Origin: UBA10649 sp963793105
Lineage (GTDB): Bacteria; Actinomycetota; Actinomycetes; S36-B12
Reading direction: 5' to 3'
Assembly: GCA_963793105.1 (NCBI GenBank)
Contig: CAWBZB010000004.1
Span: forward strand, 558,001 to 622,000
DNA length: 64,000 nt
A model generated the notes under the pieces. The model saw nothing but the letters and a program-made list of their open reading frames with translations. It was not told the DNA's origin and searched no databases. Made by a program: the position numbers and the translations under genes. Positions 8,711 to 17,687 of this stretch are shown here, piece by piece (the first letter of the stretch is position 1; every line of letters starts with the position of its first letter).

Positions 8711-10470
8711 TGCACGCCCTTCGTCGAAGGGGAACGGTCCTCGCCGGATCGCTTCTCCTGCTCGGAGCCACGGCCGTCGCGACGGCGGTCGCTGCGGCCG
8801 CCGAGTCCATCCGAGAATTCGACGTGGCGGCCACCGTCGACGCCGACACGACCGTGCGCATCGTCGAGCGGATCACCTACGACTTCGAGGGTGAATACCG
8901 ACACGGCATCTTCCGGGACATTCCTGTGTACGACGAGACGTTCACCGGCGCCCGCCGGCACTACCGGGTCACCGTGAACAGTGTGTCGATGGACGGCGGC
9001 ACCGTCCCCTGGACCACCTCGCAGCAGGGCCCGTTCCTGAACGTGAAGATCGGGGATCCCAACACGACCATCACCGGGCCGCATGTGTACGTGATCGACT
9101 ACACGGTCGCCGACGGCCTTCGCGTCATCACCGCCGAGGACGCTGCGGACCCGCAGATGCCCGCCGCCGTCTCGGCCGGCGACGTCGAGCTGTTCTGGGA
9201 CTTCGTCGGCACCGGGTGGGACGTGCCGATCCAGTCCGCCAAGGCAACCGTCACCGGACCCGGCACGGCGCTGAGCTCCGTCTGCTACTACGGGCCCGCC
9301 GGCAGCGACCGTCAGTGTCCGAGCGCGACCGTGAAGACGCTGGCCCTTCTCGGCCCGGTGACCCTGGGCGGCGCAGAGGCGCTGACCGGCGCCGTCGTCT
9401 ACCCGCGGGCCGCCTTCACGTCGGTGCCCCGCGAGAGCACCAGCCAGGGACTGCCCTCACATCCGCTTGTCGGACTGGTCGCCGCGCTCATCCCGGCGGC
9501 ACTTCTTGCCGCGGTCCCGATCGGTGTCGCGATCGCGCGGCGCAGGAAGGACGCCGGGGCACCCGTCCCCGGTGCTCCGCCGCAGTACGCGCCACCGGAT
9601 GGCCTGACCCCCGCCGAGCTGTCGGCCGCCTGGGAGGGCCGCAAGGGCACCGCGGACTCCCGCGTCATGGTGGCCACGCTGCTCGATCTCGCTGCACGGC
9701 GGTGGATCAACGTCGCCGACGTCGACGGAGACCTCTCCGTCACCTGGGTCGGGACCGGCACGTCTCCGCTGGCCCCCTGGGAGCAGGCGGTGGTGGGCGC
9801 CGTCCTGAAGGGCCAGGGCATGGCGACGATCAGCGGATACGACAAGGAGCTCTCGACGACCTGGAGCGCCTCCTTCCGCGGACTCGTGGACGCCCAGGAG
9901 TCGGTCGGTCGCCGGAATCCGCGCGGTGACGAACCGGACCAGAGGTGGCGCTGGCTGGCGGCGGTGGCCTTCCCGCTGATGGCGGTGGGCGTGCTGTCGA
10001 TCTTCCTCGAACAGCCCTTCCTCACAGCAGCGGCCTTCACCCTCGGGGCCGGCGCCCTGGTCGGCTTCTTCGTCGCGCGAGCCATCACTCCGCGCAGCCA
10101 GACCCCGCAGTCGGCTCGATTCCTGGCGGAGGTCGCCGGTTTCGAGAAGGTGCTGGGGACGGACGCCGCAGCGGCCCGTCGGGAGTTCGCCCAGCGCACC
10201 GGCCTGTCGGCCTCGGCCATCTTCGCCACGATGCTGCCCTTCGCCGTGATCTTCGGGCTGGAGAACTCGTGGATCGGGGCCTTCCCCGACCTCACTCCGG
10301 ATGAACTCGTCGGACATGGCTTCTACGTGGGCAGCATCGCGTCCATGGACCACCTCGTGAACAGCGGGACATCCTCCATGGCCAGTGCGATGACAGCGCC
10401 CAGCAGCGGCTCCGGAGGCGGCGGCTCGTCCGGAGGCGGCGGCGGTGGCGGTGGCGGGGGCTCGTGGTGA
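8710..10470 (+). CDS. DUF2207 (YciQ-like) membrane protein with Gly-rich tail
   Basis: A 586-aa protein. It starts with a signal peptide (about residues 1-30), followed by an extracytoplasmic DUF2207 domain (FDVAATVDADTTVRIVERI, EYRHGIFRDIPV), a transmembrane helix near residue 255, a cytoplasmic region beginning PPDGLTPAELSAAWEGR, two further hydrophobic segments (about 418-455) and a C-terminal run of Ser/Gly that ends GGGGGGSW. This layout is typical of the family, which has no proven biochemical function. The ATG was chosen because it overlaps the lemA stop and gives a clean signal peptide. The extreme Gly tract at the end is normal in this family. Confidence 0.88.
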   Translation: MHALRRRGTVLAGSLLLLGATAVATAVAAAAESIREFDVAATVDADTTVRIVERITYDFEGEYRHGIFRDIPVYDETFTGARRHYRVTVNSVSMDGGTVPWTTSQQGPFLNVKIGDPNTTITGPHVYVIDYTVADGLRVITAEDAADPQMPAAVSAGDVELFWDFVGTGWDVPIQSAKATVTGPGTALSSVCYYGPAGSDRQCPSATVKTLALLGPVTLGGAEALTGAVVYPRAAFTSVPRESTSQGLPSHPLVGLVAALIPAALLAAVPIGVAIARRRKDAGAPVPGAPPQYAPPDGLTPAELSAAWEGRKGTADSRVMVATLLDLAARRWINVADVDGDLSVTWVGTGTSPLAPWEQAVVGAVLKGQGMATISGYDKELSTTWSASFRGLVDAQESVGRRNPRGDEPDQRWRWLAAVAFPLMAVGVLSIFLEQPFLTAAAFTLGAGALVGFFVARAITPRSQTPQSARFLAEVAGFEKVLGTDAAAARREFAQRTGLSASAIFATMLPFAVIFGLENSWIGAFPDLTPDELVGHGFYVGSIASMDHLVNSGTSSMASAMTAPSSGSGGGGSSGGGGGGGGGGSW

Positions 10471-10479
10471 CGGTCGTGC

Positions 10480-11367
10480 TCAGGAAGCCGGCGTCTTGCA
10501 GGCCTTGATGAGCGCCCGAATGCCCGCGACGTCGGCATTGCTCAACGTGTTGTTCGTGTCGACCAGGTAGTACATGACGTCGGCGAGGGCGGTGCCGTGC
10601 GCCAGGCCGAGCGCGTGCCCGAGTTCGTGCAGGTAGAGGGCACTCTGCTTCTGGGCGTTGATCTTCTTGACGTAGTCGATGCTGAGCACGACGCTGCCCT
10701 CGGTGATCTCCTTCTTGTCCCGGTACACCTTCGTCGGGGAGGCGAAGCCGACCGTTCGCTTGTCCAGCAGTGACGAGTCGGAATCCGCGAGGAAGGCGAT
10801 GTACAGGTGCCGCTCGCTGGGGTGCTCCTCGCTGGTCACGACATAGTTCGTGTCGTCGTAGACGACGGGCACCTCGCCGACGTACCGGAAGGTCAGACCG
10901 GAGACCCCACCCCACTTGGCCAGGTCCGACGTCAGCTGGGTCACTGCGGTGGTCGCGTCGGCGTCGGAGACCCGGCCCGTGTCGACGCTCCAGGTGATGG
11001 GGGTGTCGCAGTCCGCCCAGCCGCTGTTGATCAGCTCCGGCGAGCTGTCGGCGAAGATCGACGCCACCTGGGACTCGGCGTACGCCACCACGCCGATGAT
11101 GGACAGGAACGCGGCGGCGACCACGACCGTGGCCAGCTGCCAGACCGGCTTGCCCTTGCGGCGGTCCACCCCCGAGCGACGGTCGCTGGAACGACGGTCC
11201 GGCCCGTCGTACGTGCGCAGGTGCTTCGCGCCGGCGGACCGACGATCACCCTGACGGCGGTCAGCCGAGCGACGGTCCGGCGGATGGGTCTTCTGGAAGT
11301 ACCGCGACCCGAGCAGGCCGAGACCATAGGCGACGACGACGAAGAGGACCCACCAGTACCAGCTCAC
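10480..11367 (-). CDS. Membrane-anchored matrixin-type zinc metalloprotease
   Basis: About 295 aa. The active-site motif HELGHALGLAHG (HExxHxxGxxH) near residue 244 marks a metzincin of the matrixin/M10 type, and LTFRYVG with a preceding beta region fits the fold. The N-terminus has one hydrophobic segment (WYWWVLFVVVAYGLGLLG), then an unusual stretch of about 45 residues with seven DRR triplets, then a second hydrophobic segment (VATVVVAAAFLSIIGVVAY-like) before the catalytic domain, so the protease domain is probably outside the cell. I chose the GTG at 11367 (G-rich ribosome site GGGTGGGGG) rather than an ATG 60 nt upstream. Substrate unknown. Confidence 0.8.
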   Translation of the reverse strand: MSWYWWVLFVVVAYGLGLLGSRYFQKTHPPDRRSADRRQGDRRSAGAKHLRTYDGPDRRSSDRRSGVDRRKGKPVWQLATVVVAAAFLSIIGVVAYAESQVASIFADSSPELINSGWADCDTPITWSVDTGRVSDADATTAVTQLTSDLAKWGGVSGLTFRYVGEVPVVYDDTNYVVTSEEHPSERHLYIAFLADSDSSLLDKRTVGFASPTKVYRDKKEITEGSVVLSIDYVKKINAQKQSALYLHELGHALGLAHGTALADVMYYLVDTNNTLSNADVAGIRALIKACKTPAS

Positions 11368-11445
11368 GAGCGAACCCCCACCCCTGCATCCAGCCCCTCG
11401 GGCCAGTATGACCCCTCGGCGGCCCAAAAGCTCCGGTCAGAACGG

Positions 11446-11886
11446 TCACACGTGCTCGGGCAGGAGCTCGCCGATCACGGTTGCGGCGGCCTGGAACATG
11501 TAGGTGAGGACGCGCGCGAGGTGCGCGGGCACCAGTGGACGGCCGTCCACGCTCCCGGACACCCAGACATGCTCATCCACCGTCGAGAAGGTCACGAAGG
11601 CGGATCCGGCGTTCTCCTCGTTGAGGTAGCCGAGCAGCTCGGGCGTCACCCGGTGATGACCGGGCAGCCGCAGTTCGAGACTGATGACGAAGTCGCTCAG
11701 GACGCCGACGAAGAGCGTGCCCACCTCGGTCTCGGCCGCGAGTGCGCCCTCGGGCACCGGAGTCAGCGCGAAGCCGAACAACGACGGGAAGGACTCCTCC
11801 ACTACGGCGAGGAGCGCCTCGTCGTCGGCCACGCTGATGACCGCATGCTCGTCGGCTTCCACGTCTCCGACACTACGCCGACACAT
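11446..11886 (-). CDS. YbjN-like/type III chaperone-like domain protein
   Basis: A 146-aa acidic protein. The alternating pattern ending LLGYLNEENAGSAFV, VDEHVWVSGSVDG and LARVLTYMFQAAATVIGELL resembles the YbjN/T3SS-chaperone-like domain of actinobacteria, which is thought to bind peptides or partner proteins. I assign this from pattern only. The start is uncertain: ATG at 11886 or GTG at 11862, which has GGAGA close upstream. The gene follows the PEP synthase gene on the same strand after 15 nt, so it may be its operon tail. No signal peptide or membrane segment is visible. Confidence 0.55.
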   Translation of the reverse strand: MCRRSVGDVEADEHAVISVADDEALLAVVEESFPSLFGFALTPVPEGALAAETEVGTLFVGVLSDFVISLELRLPGHHRVTPELLGYLNEENAGSAFVTFSTVDEHVWVSGSVDGRPLVPAHLARVLTYMFQAAATVIGELLPEHV

Positions 11887-11901
11887 CCCGTCATGCTCGG
11901 C

Positions 11902-14178
11902 TCAGCGGCGGGCCGCCTCGAGCAGCAGCTTCCGCTCGGCCACCCCGATGGAGTGGCGGGCACGCATGATCGCGTCCGCGTTGACGGAGATCGAGGTGAT
12001 GCCGAAGCGCACGAGCTGCTCAGCGAACTCCGGGCGGTTGGACGGCGCCTGGCCGCACAACGACGACGTGATTCCGGCCGCGCGGCTCGCCTCGATGATC
12101 TGCCGTATCGCGTCGAGCACGGCGGCGTCGGACTCGTCGAAGAGCTCCGCGCAGACCTCGGAGTCCCGATCGACGCCGAGCATCAGCTGGGTGAGGTCGT
12201 TCGACCCGATCGAGACCCCGTCCACGCCGAGCGCGGCGTACTCCGGGATCCGGTACACGACGGACGGCACCTCGGCCATGACCCAGCGGTGCAGTCCCCG
12301 CTGGCCACCCAGCGGACTGGCATCCACGAGCTCCAAGCACGCCTCGAGCTCCCATCGGGTCCGCACGAACGGGATCATCAGGTGCAGGTTCGGCGTCTGC
12401 TCCCGCACGCGGGCAAGGATCTCCAGCTCCAGCGCGAACAGGTCGGGCTCGCGCACGTACCGATAGCACCCGCGGTACCCGATCATCGGGTTCTCCTCGT
12501 GCGGCTCGAACGCCTCGCCGCCCACGAGCCCACGGAACTCGTTCGTGCGGAAGTCGATACTCCGGTAGATCACCGGCCGCGGGGAGAAGGCCCGCGTGAT
12601 GCGCAGCAGCGGCTCGGACATGCGTGCGATGAACTCATCGCGGCCACCGCGCGCGAGCAGCTCGCGCGGGTGCATTCCCTCGAGGGCGTCCGTGACCATG
12701 AACTCCGCGCGCAGGAGCCCCACTCCGTCGACCGGCTGCGCGGCCACCTCTTCCGCGTGATCGGCCATGGCGAGGTTCACGTACACCGCGGTCGCCAGCG
12801 CCTCGACGGCGACGGGGGCCGGAGCCTCGCGAGGAGTCGTCTGCGCCGCCGCGCGGGACTCGCTGACGACGTCGCCAGCCAGCACCCGGCCCTCGGTCGC
12901 ATCGACGGTCACCACCTGTCCGTCGCGCAGCACCTTCGTGGCGTCGCGCGTGCCCACGATGCACGGCACCCTGAGCTCACGGGCCACGATCGCCGCATGA
13001 CAGGTCATGCCCCCACCGTCGGTGACGAGCGCGGCCGCCCGCTTGATGGTCGGGACCCAGTCGGGGCTGGTCATGACCGCCACGAGCACCTCGCCGCCGA
13101 CGAGAGTCGCCCCCTCGTCCGGCGACGCCAGGACGCGGACCGGGCCGCAGACCACTCCTGGGGACGCGGCCTGGCCCTGGAGGAGGATCGGCGCGTCCGC
13201 GGTACCTGCGGGCGCGGTCGCGGCACCGGCCAGCGTCGTGATCGGACGGGACTGGAGGATGAACCAGCCCTCGTCCGACACCGCCCACTCGATGTCCTGC
13301 GGCTCGCCGTAGTGCGCGTCGATGGCGAGTCCGGTCCGCGCCAGGTCGACGATCTCGTCGTCGGTCAGCACCCGCTGATCGGCTCGTTCGTCGTCAAGCT
13401 CGATGCGCATGTCCCCGCCGTCGGGTCCGCGCACAACCGCGATGTCCTGGTGCCCGACCCGTACCGACACCAGTCGTGGCCCGGCCTTGTCGAGCACATA
13501 CGTGTCCGGCTCGACCGCGCCGCCCACCACGACCTCTCCCAGGCCGAGCGCGGCCTCGATCACGATGCGCGTGCTGTCCGCCGTCGACGGATCTGCGGTG
13601 AACATCACGCCGGACCGCTGCGAGTCGACCATCGCCTGGACGACCACTGCGAGGGCCGGCTCCGCGTCGATGCCCTGGCTGGCGCGATAGGAGATGACCC
13701 GCTCGCCGAAGAGGGATGCCCAGCATTCGCGCACCGCGCTGACGAGGGCGTCGTCGCCGACCACATTCGTCAGCGTGGCGTTCATGCCCGCGAACGACGT
13801 GTCCTTGCTGTCCTCCGCCGTAGCCGACGATCGCACGGCCACCGGCAGGTCCGGGCCGCCGATGTCCCGGTAGGCGGCCCGGATTCGAGCGACGAGATCG
13901 TCGGGAAGCGGCACCTCGCGTACGAGGCCCTGAACCTCCCGGGCACCACGGGACAGCGCTGCGGCGTCGGACGCGTCCACCGCAGCCGTCAGCTGCCGCA
14001 CGCGTTCTCGCACGCCCCCGTGCTCCAGCGCCCCGAGGTAGGCCGGTGCGGTGATCACGAACGCCGGCGGCACCCGCATCCCGGCCTTCACGAGCTCTCC
14101 GAGGTTGGCCCCCTTGCCGCCAGCGAGGTCGACATCCTCGCGTCCGATCTCCGACAGCGGAATGACCCAGGTCTCCAT
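11902..14178 (-). CDS. ppsA: Phosphoenolpyruvate synthase
   Basis: About 758 aa. PEP synthase (pyruvate, water dikinase) makes PEP from pyruvate and ATP for gluconeogenesis. Visible parts, in order: the PPDK N-terminal ATP-binding domain (VDLAGGKGANLGELVKAG; AVRSSATAEDSKDTSFAGM), the phosphohistidine swivel domain with catalytic His in GGMTCHAAIVAREL (about residue 362), and the C-terminal PEP/pyruvate barrel with NEFRGLVGGEAFEPHEENPM, GSNDLTQLMLGVDRD and SLCGQAPSNRPEF. Length is standard. I chose the ATG at 14178 because GAGGA is 10 nt upstream; a GTG 9 nt earlier is too close to it. It lies downstream of the acs/2-oxoacid dehydrogenase/ACP cluster, matching growth on acetate or pyruvate. 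Confidence 0.92.
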   Translation of the reverse strand: METWVIPLSEIGREDVDLAGGKGANLGELVKAGMRVPPAFVITAPAYLGALEHGGVRERVRQLTAAVDASDAAALSRGAREVQGLVREVPLPDDLVARIRAAYRDIGGPDLPVAVRSSATAEDSKDTSFAGMNATLTNVVGDDALVSAVRECWASLFGERVISYRASQGIDAEPALAVVVQAMVDSQRSGVMFTADPSTADSTRIVIEAALGLGEVVVGGAVEPDTYVLDKAGPRLVSVRVGHQDIAVVRGPDGGDMRIELDDERADQRVLTDDEIVDLARTGLAIDAHYGEPQDIEWAVSDEGWFILQSRPITTLAGAATAPAGTADAPILLQGQAASPGVVCGPVRVLASPDEGATLVGGEVLVAVMTSPDWVPTIKRAAALVTDGGGMTCHAAIVARELRVPCIVGTRDATKVLRDGQVVTVDATEGRVLAGDVVSESRAAAQTTPREAPAPVAVEALATAVYVNLAMADHAEEVAAQPVDGVGLLRAEFMVTDALEGMHPRELLARGGRDEFIARMSEPLLRITRAFSPRPVIYRSIDFRTNEFRGLVGGEAFEPHEENPMIGYRGCYRYVREPDLFALELEILARVREQTPNLHLMIPFVRTRWELEACLELVDASPLGGQRGLHRWVMAEVPSVVYRIPEYAALGVDGVSIGSNDLTQLMLGVDRDSEVCAELFDESDAAVLDAIRQIIEASRAAGITSSLCGQAPSNRPEFAEQLVRFGITSISVNADAIMRARHSIGVAERKLLLEAARR

Positions 14179-14241
14179 CGCTCTCACGTCCTCGTTCGCA
14201 CTACGTCGTTCGCACTACGCCCTTCCCACGACCCCGTCGCG

Positions 14242-14487
14242 CTAGCCGATCCGCGCGTCGAGGTACTCGCTCAGCCCCTGCAGGCTGCGCACCTGCGGAT
14301 AGTCCGCCTCGGGGATCTCGACCCCCGTGGTCTCTGCGACCCGTTCGATGAGGGTCTGGAAGTCGAGCGAGTCCAGATCCGCCTCACGGCGCAGATCGCC
14401 GTCCGGCTTGATGCCTGCGACGTCGGCGTCCGGCGCGATCTCGATGATCAGGGCCTGGACCGCCTCGCGACGTCCTTCGATCGTCAT
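14242..14487 (-). CDS. Acyl carrier protein
   Basis: An 81-aa acyl carrier protein. The 4'-phosphopantetheine attachment site is ADLDSLDF with Ser40, and flanking helices (AVQALIIEIAPDAD; FQTLIERVAETTGVEIPE) fit the four-helix ACP fold. AAGGAGG lies 6 nt before the ATG, which overlaps the stop of the E2 gene (ATGA). It is therefore the last cistron of a coupled acs - E1alpha - E1beta - E2 - ACP set, an unexpected place for an ACP, since no ketosynthase or other fatty-acid or polyketide gene is nearby. The acyl group it carries is unknown. Confidence 0.88.
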   Translation of the reverse strand: MTIEGRREAVQALIIEIAPDADVAGIKPDGDLRREADLDSLDFQTLIERVAETTGVEIPEADYPQVRSLQGLSEYLDARIG

Positions 14488-15730
14488 GACACGCCTCCTT
14501 GGAGTGTCTCGGGTGCCTGCAGCCCTCGGTCGATGGCCGCGAGGAAGATGCCGCCGCGATGGCCGTCGCTGACGCGGTGGTCGGCCGCCAGCGTGACGGC
14601 GACGACGGGGCGCACCGTGAGCATCCCGTCGACCGCCCAGGGTCGCTCGACGATGCGGCCGAAGCCGACGAGGGCGACCTGAGGCGGGTAGATCACCCCG
14701 TGGACGAGCTCGGCGCCCTGCTCCCCGAGGTTGGTGACCGTCAGCGTGGGATCGGACATCTCCGAGGAGCGCAACCGCCCGCCGCGGGCTCGCGTCACGA
14801 GGTCCTTCAGACCGCGCATGAGGTCGTCCAGGGACAGGGTGTCGGCGTCGTGGAGTGCCGGCGCGATGAGCCCGCCGCCACGAAGCGACACCGCGACCCC
14901 GAGATGCACGTGCTCCTGACGAGCGAACACCCCGTCTTCGAGGAACCCATTCATCTCCGGGACCTCCCGCGCGGCGTGCGCCACTGCCTTGAGCAGGAGC
15001 GCCGCCGGCAGCAGGCGATCGGCCACCGGGCGCGCCCCGTTCTCGCGCGCCAGCCACTCGAGGGCTCGCGACATGTCGACGGTCGACTGCAGGTAGTAGT
15101 GCGGGATCTCCCGCTTCGAGCGGGCCATGAGGTTCGCGATCGCCTGCCGCATCGCTGCGGCGCGGTCTCCCGCATCCGGGATGCTCGGCGGCGGGGGTGG
15201 CTCAGCGGAAACGGCCGTCGCAGCCGGCGCCTCGGTCGTTGTGGGGGGTCCGCCCGCCGCTCCATGCGCTTCGACATCGGCCACCGAAATCACCCCGCCG
15301 TGCCCGTCCACCGACTCCAGGTCGATGCCCAGCTCGGCGGCCCGGCGGCGCGCGAGGGGCGATGCCTTCACCGCGCCCCGGTGCTTCGTCACGGGTGGCG
15401 GCTCGGATGCAGCGGAGTGCGGCACAGGTGGCGGCTCGGGGTCGACCGTCCGCGCCGTCGCGCCGTCGACGCCGTCCGCCGCCGTCCGCAGCCGTCCGCG
15501 CCGTCGAGCACGGCCAGCACCGTGCCGACCGGGACGGTGGCCCCGGGCTCGACGACCAGAGCGGCGATCCGGCCGTCCTGGAAGACCTCCACATCGATGG
15601 CCGACTTGGACGTGTCGACCACCGCGACGATGTCGCCGCGGTGCACGACATCACCGGGCTTGACCAGCCACTCGAGCAACGTGCCCTCGGTCATGTCGGC
15701 GCCCAAGGACGGCATCCTGAATTCACCCAC
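14484..15730 (-). pseudogene. 2-oxoacid dehydrogenase E2 (dihydrolipoamide acyltransferase), frameshifted
   Basis: E2 core of a pyruvate/acetoin-type dehydrogenase complex, which moves the acyl group from lipoyl-Lys to CoA. The N-terminal lipoyl domain (EFRMPSLGADMTEG, lipoyl Lys in DTSKSAIDVE) is read from the GTG at 15730. The peripheral-subunit-binding domain (KASPLARRRAAELGIDLESV) and catalytic domain (VDMSRALEWL; ADHRVSDGHRGG with catalytic His) are read in a different frame. The switch is a single-base slip inside a GGACGG-like repeat at about 15460-15510 in the linker. Joined, the protein is about 414 aa and complete. Either an assembly indel or a recent mutation; without the lipoyl domain the enzyme would be dead. 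Confidence 0.8.
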
Positions 15731-16725
15731 GGCGACCCACCGCCCGCTCGACCGCCGCCACGACGCGCGCCACGTCCGGCAGCACCGCCTGCTCCAGATG
15801 CCGGGGATACGGAACCGGCACCTCGAGGGCGGCCACCCGCCCGACCGGGGAGTCGAGGTCGTAGAAGCACTCCTCGGATACTCGCGCGGCGATCTCCGCC
15901 GACATCCCGACGCTGCGCCAGCCCTCGTCCACGACGATCGCGCGATGCGTGCGCGCCACGGACTCGAACATGGTCTGGTCATCGAGGGGACGCAGGCAGC
16001 GCAGGTCGATCACCTCGACGGACACCCCGTCCTCCTGGAGCGTGCTCGGCCGCTTCGAGGCACAGGCCCAGGCTCCCGCCAGAGGTCAGGAGCGTCGCGT
16101 CCTCGCCGGCCCGACGGACGGCGGCTCGATCGAGGTCGACCGTGGGCGGCGGGTCGGGCAGTTCGCCCCGCTCGTTGTAGAGCGATCCATGTTCGAAGAT
16201 GACGACGGGATCGGGATCCTCGAGCGCCGCCCCGACCATGCCGTAGGCATCGGCCACCGTCGCCGGGGCCACCACCCGTAGGCCGGGGATGTGTGCGTAG
16301 AAGCCCTCCAGGGAGTGCGAGTGCTGAGCCGCCAGCTGCCGGCCGCCGCCGGTAGTCATCCGGATCACCACCGGCACGTTGAACTGGCCGCCGCTCATGT
16401 GGAGCAAGGTGGCTGCGGTGTTGAGGATCTGGTCCAGGGCCAGGAGCGAGAAGTTCACGGTCATGATCTCGACGATCGGACGCATGCCTCCCAGCGCGGC
16501 GCCGATGCCGGCGCCGACGAAGCCGGACTCCGACAGCGGGGTGTCGCGGACTCGATCCTCACCGAACTCCTCCAGCAGGCCCAGGCTCACGCCGAATCCG
16601 CCCCCGTACCTTCCGACGTCCTCGCCCATGAGGAACACCCGGTCGTCCGCGCGCATCGCGTCGCGCATCGCCTCGCGCACGGCCTCCCGGTAGGTGAGTG
16701 TCCGCGTCCGCGTGGTCGTACTCAT
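15723..16725 (-). pseudogene. 2-oxoacid dehydrogenase E1 beta subunit, frameshifted
   Basis: Beta subunit of the thiamine-diphosphate E1 of a pyruvate/acetoin-type complex. N-terminal part: TYREAVREAMRDAMRAD, VFLMGEDVGRYGG, TPLSESGFVGAGIGAAL, MTTGGGRQLAAQHS. The reading frame breaks near 16050, after LCLEAAE, and resumes one frame over with LQEDGVSVEVIDLR, VVDEGWRSVGMSAEIAAR and VPYPRHLEQAVLP. One surplus base in CACGCTCC explains it. Rejoined, the subunit is about 333 aa, normal for the family. Start ATG overlaps the E1alpha stop (ATGA), and its stop overlaps the E2 GTG. Probably a sequence error, since the partner subunit is intact. Confidence 0.82.
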
Positions 16726-17687
16726 CGCTCGCTCCTCGCACTCACGACGAATCGCTCGACGTCGGCTGGGTCCTCCAGCGTGCCTGCCTCGGCCGCTGCC
16801 ACGGCCGCATCGACCTCCGCGGTGACCTCGGCGTCGACCTGCGCCAGCCCGTCATCGTCGACCGCCCCCTCGTCCCGCAGTCGAGACGCGGCCAGGAGCA
16901 GGGGGTCCCGCTCCTTCCAGTGCTCGATCTCGGACTTGTCCCGGTATCGGTCCGCGTCGTACATCGAGTGCGCGCGGAACCGGTAGGTCCGGGCCTCGAG
17001 GAAGACCGGCCCCCCGGACTCGCGGACGAGTCCGACGGCCCGCCCCGCAGCCTCGGACACCGCCTCGACGTCCATGCCGTCGCACGACCAGGACGGCACC
17101 TCGTAGGACGCCGCCTTGATGGCGAGGTTCGTCTCGGACTCCGAACGGGCGAGGGCCGTGCCCATCGCGTACAGGTTGTTCTCGCAGACGAACAGGACCG
17201 GCAGGTGCCACAGCGCCGCGAGGTTCATCGACTCGTGGAACTCCCCCTCCGCCATGGCGCCCTCGCCGAAGAAGCACGCCGTGACCCGGTCGCGGCCCAG
17301 CATCCGATCGGCCAGGGCGAGGCCGACTGCCATGGGCAGGCCCCCGCCGACGATGGCATTGCCGCCGTAGAAGCGCGTGGCGGCATGGAACAGGTGCATG
17401 GAGCCCCCGCGACCCCCGCTCACGCCCTCGACCCGGCCGTACATCTCGGCCATGACGGCATCCATCGGGATGCCGCGGGCCAGCGCGTGACCGTGCTCCC
17501 GGTAGGTCGCGACGAGTGCGTCGTCGGCACGAAGGTGTCCGATGACGCCGACGGCCACCGCCTCCTCGCCGATGTAGAGGTGGACGAACCCCCGGATGCG
17601 CTCGGCCGAGTACAGCTCGGCACAGCGCTCCTCGAACCGACGGATGCGCAGCATCGCGCGGTACTGCGCGGAGAGGTCGGCCGTCAT
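16722..17687 (-). CDS. 2-oxoacid dehydrogenase (pyruvate/acetoin type) E1 alpha subunit
   Basis: A 321-aa alpha subunit of the thiamine-diphosphate-dependent E1. Family signatures: MLRIRRFEERCAELY, YREHGHALARGIP, SGGRGGSMHLF (the phosphate-contact loop), GEGAMAEGEFHESMNLA and NNLYAMGT, with the TDP-binding GDG-type motif represented by GEGA...N. The length and the AcsA neighbour fit acetoin dehydrogenase (acoA) as well as pyruvate dehydrogenase; sequence reading alone cannot separate them. It is coupled by 4-bp overlaps to acs upstream and E1beta downstream. No E3 (lipoamide dehydrogenase) gene is in the window. Confidence 0.88.
   Translation of the reverse strand: MTADLSAQYRAMLRIRRFEERCAELYSAERIRGFVHLYIGEEAVAVGVIGHLRADDALVATYREHGHALARGIPMDAVMAEMYGRVEGVSGGRGGSMHLFHAATRFYGGNAIVGGGLPMAVGLALADRMLGRDRVTACFFGEGAMAEGEFHESMNLAALWHLPVLFVCENNLYAMGTALARSESETNLAIKAASYEVPSWSCDGMDVEAVSEAAGRAVGLVRESGGPVFLEARTYRFRAHSMYDADRYRDKSEIEHWKERDPLLLAASRLRDEGAVDDDGLAQVDAEVTAEVDAAVAAAEAGTLEDPADVERFVVSARSER

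Noticed and set aside
10420..10470. G/C-rich microsatellite at the end of the DUF2207 gene
   Set aside because: It codes for the glycine-serine tail that is normal for this protein family.
14193..14220. Tandem TCGTTCGCACTACG duplicated before the PEP synthase start region
   Set aside because: Only two short copies in a noncoding gap; no sign of function beyond slippage.
10807..14682. Open frame of 1291 codons on the plus strand across ppsA, YbjN-like and ACP genes
   Set aside because: It is the antisense shadow of genes with standard motifs on the minus strand; its product is an Arg/His/Asp/Gly-rich sequence without domains.
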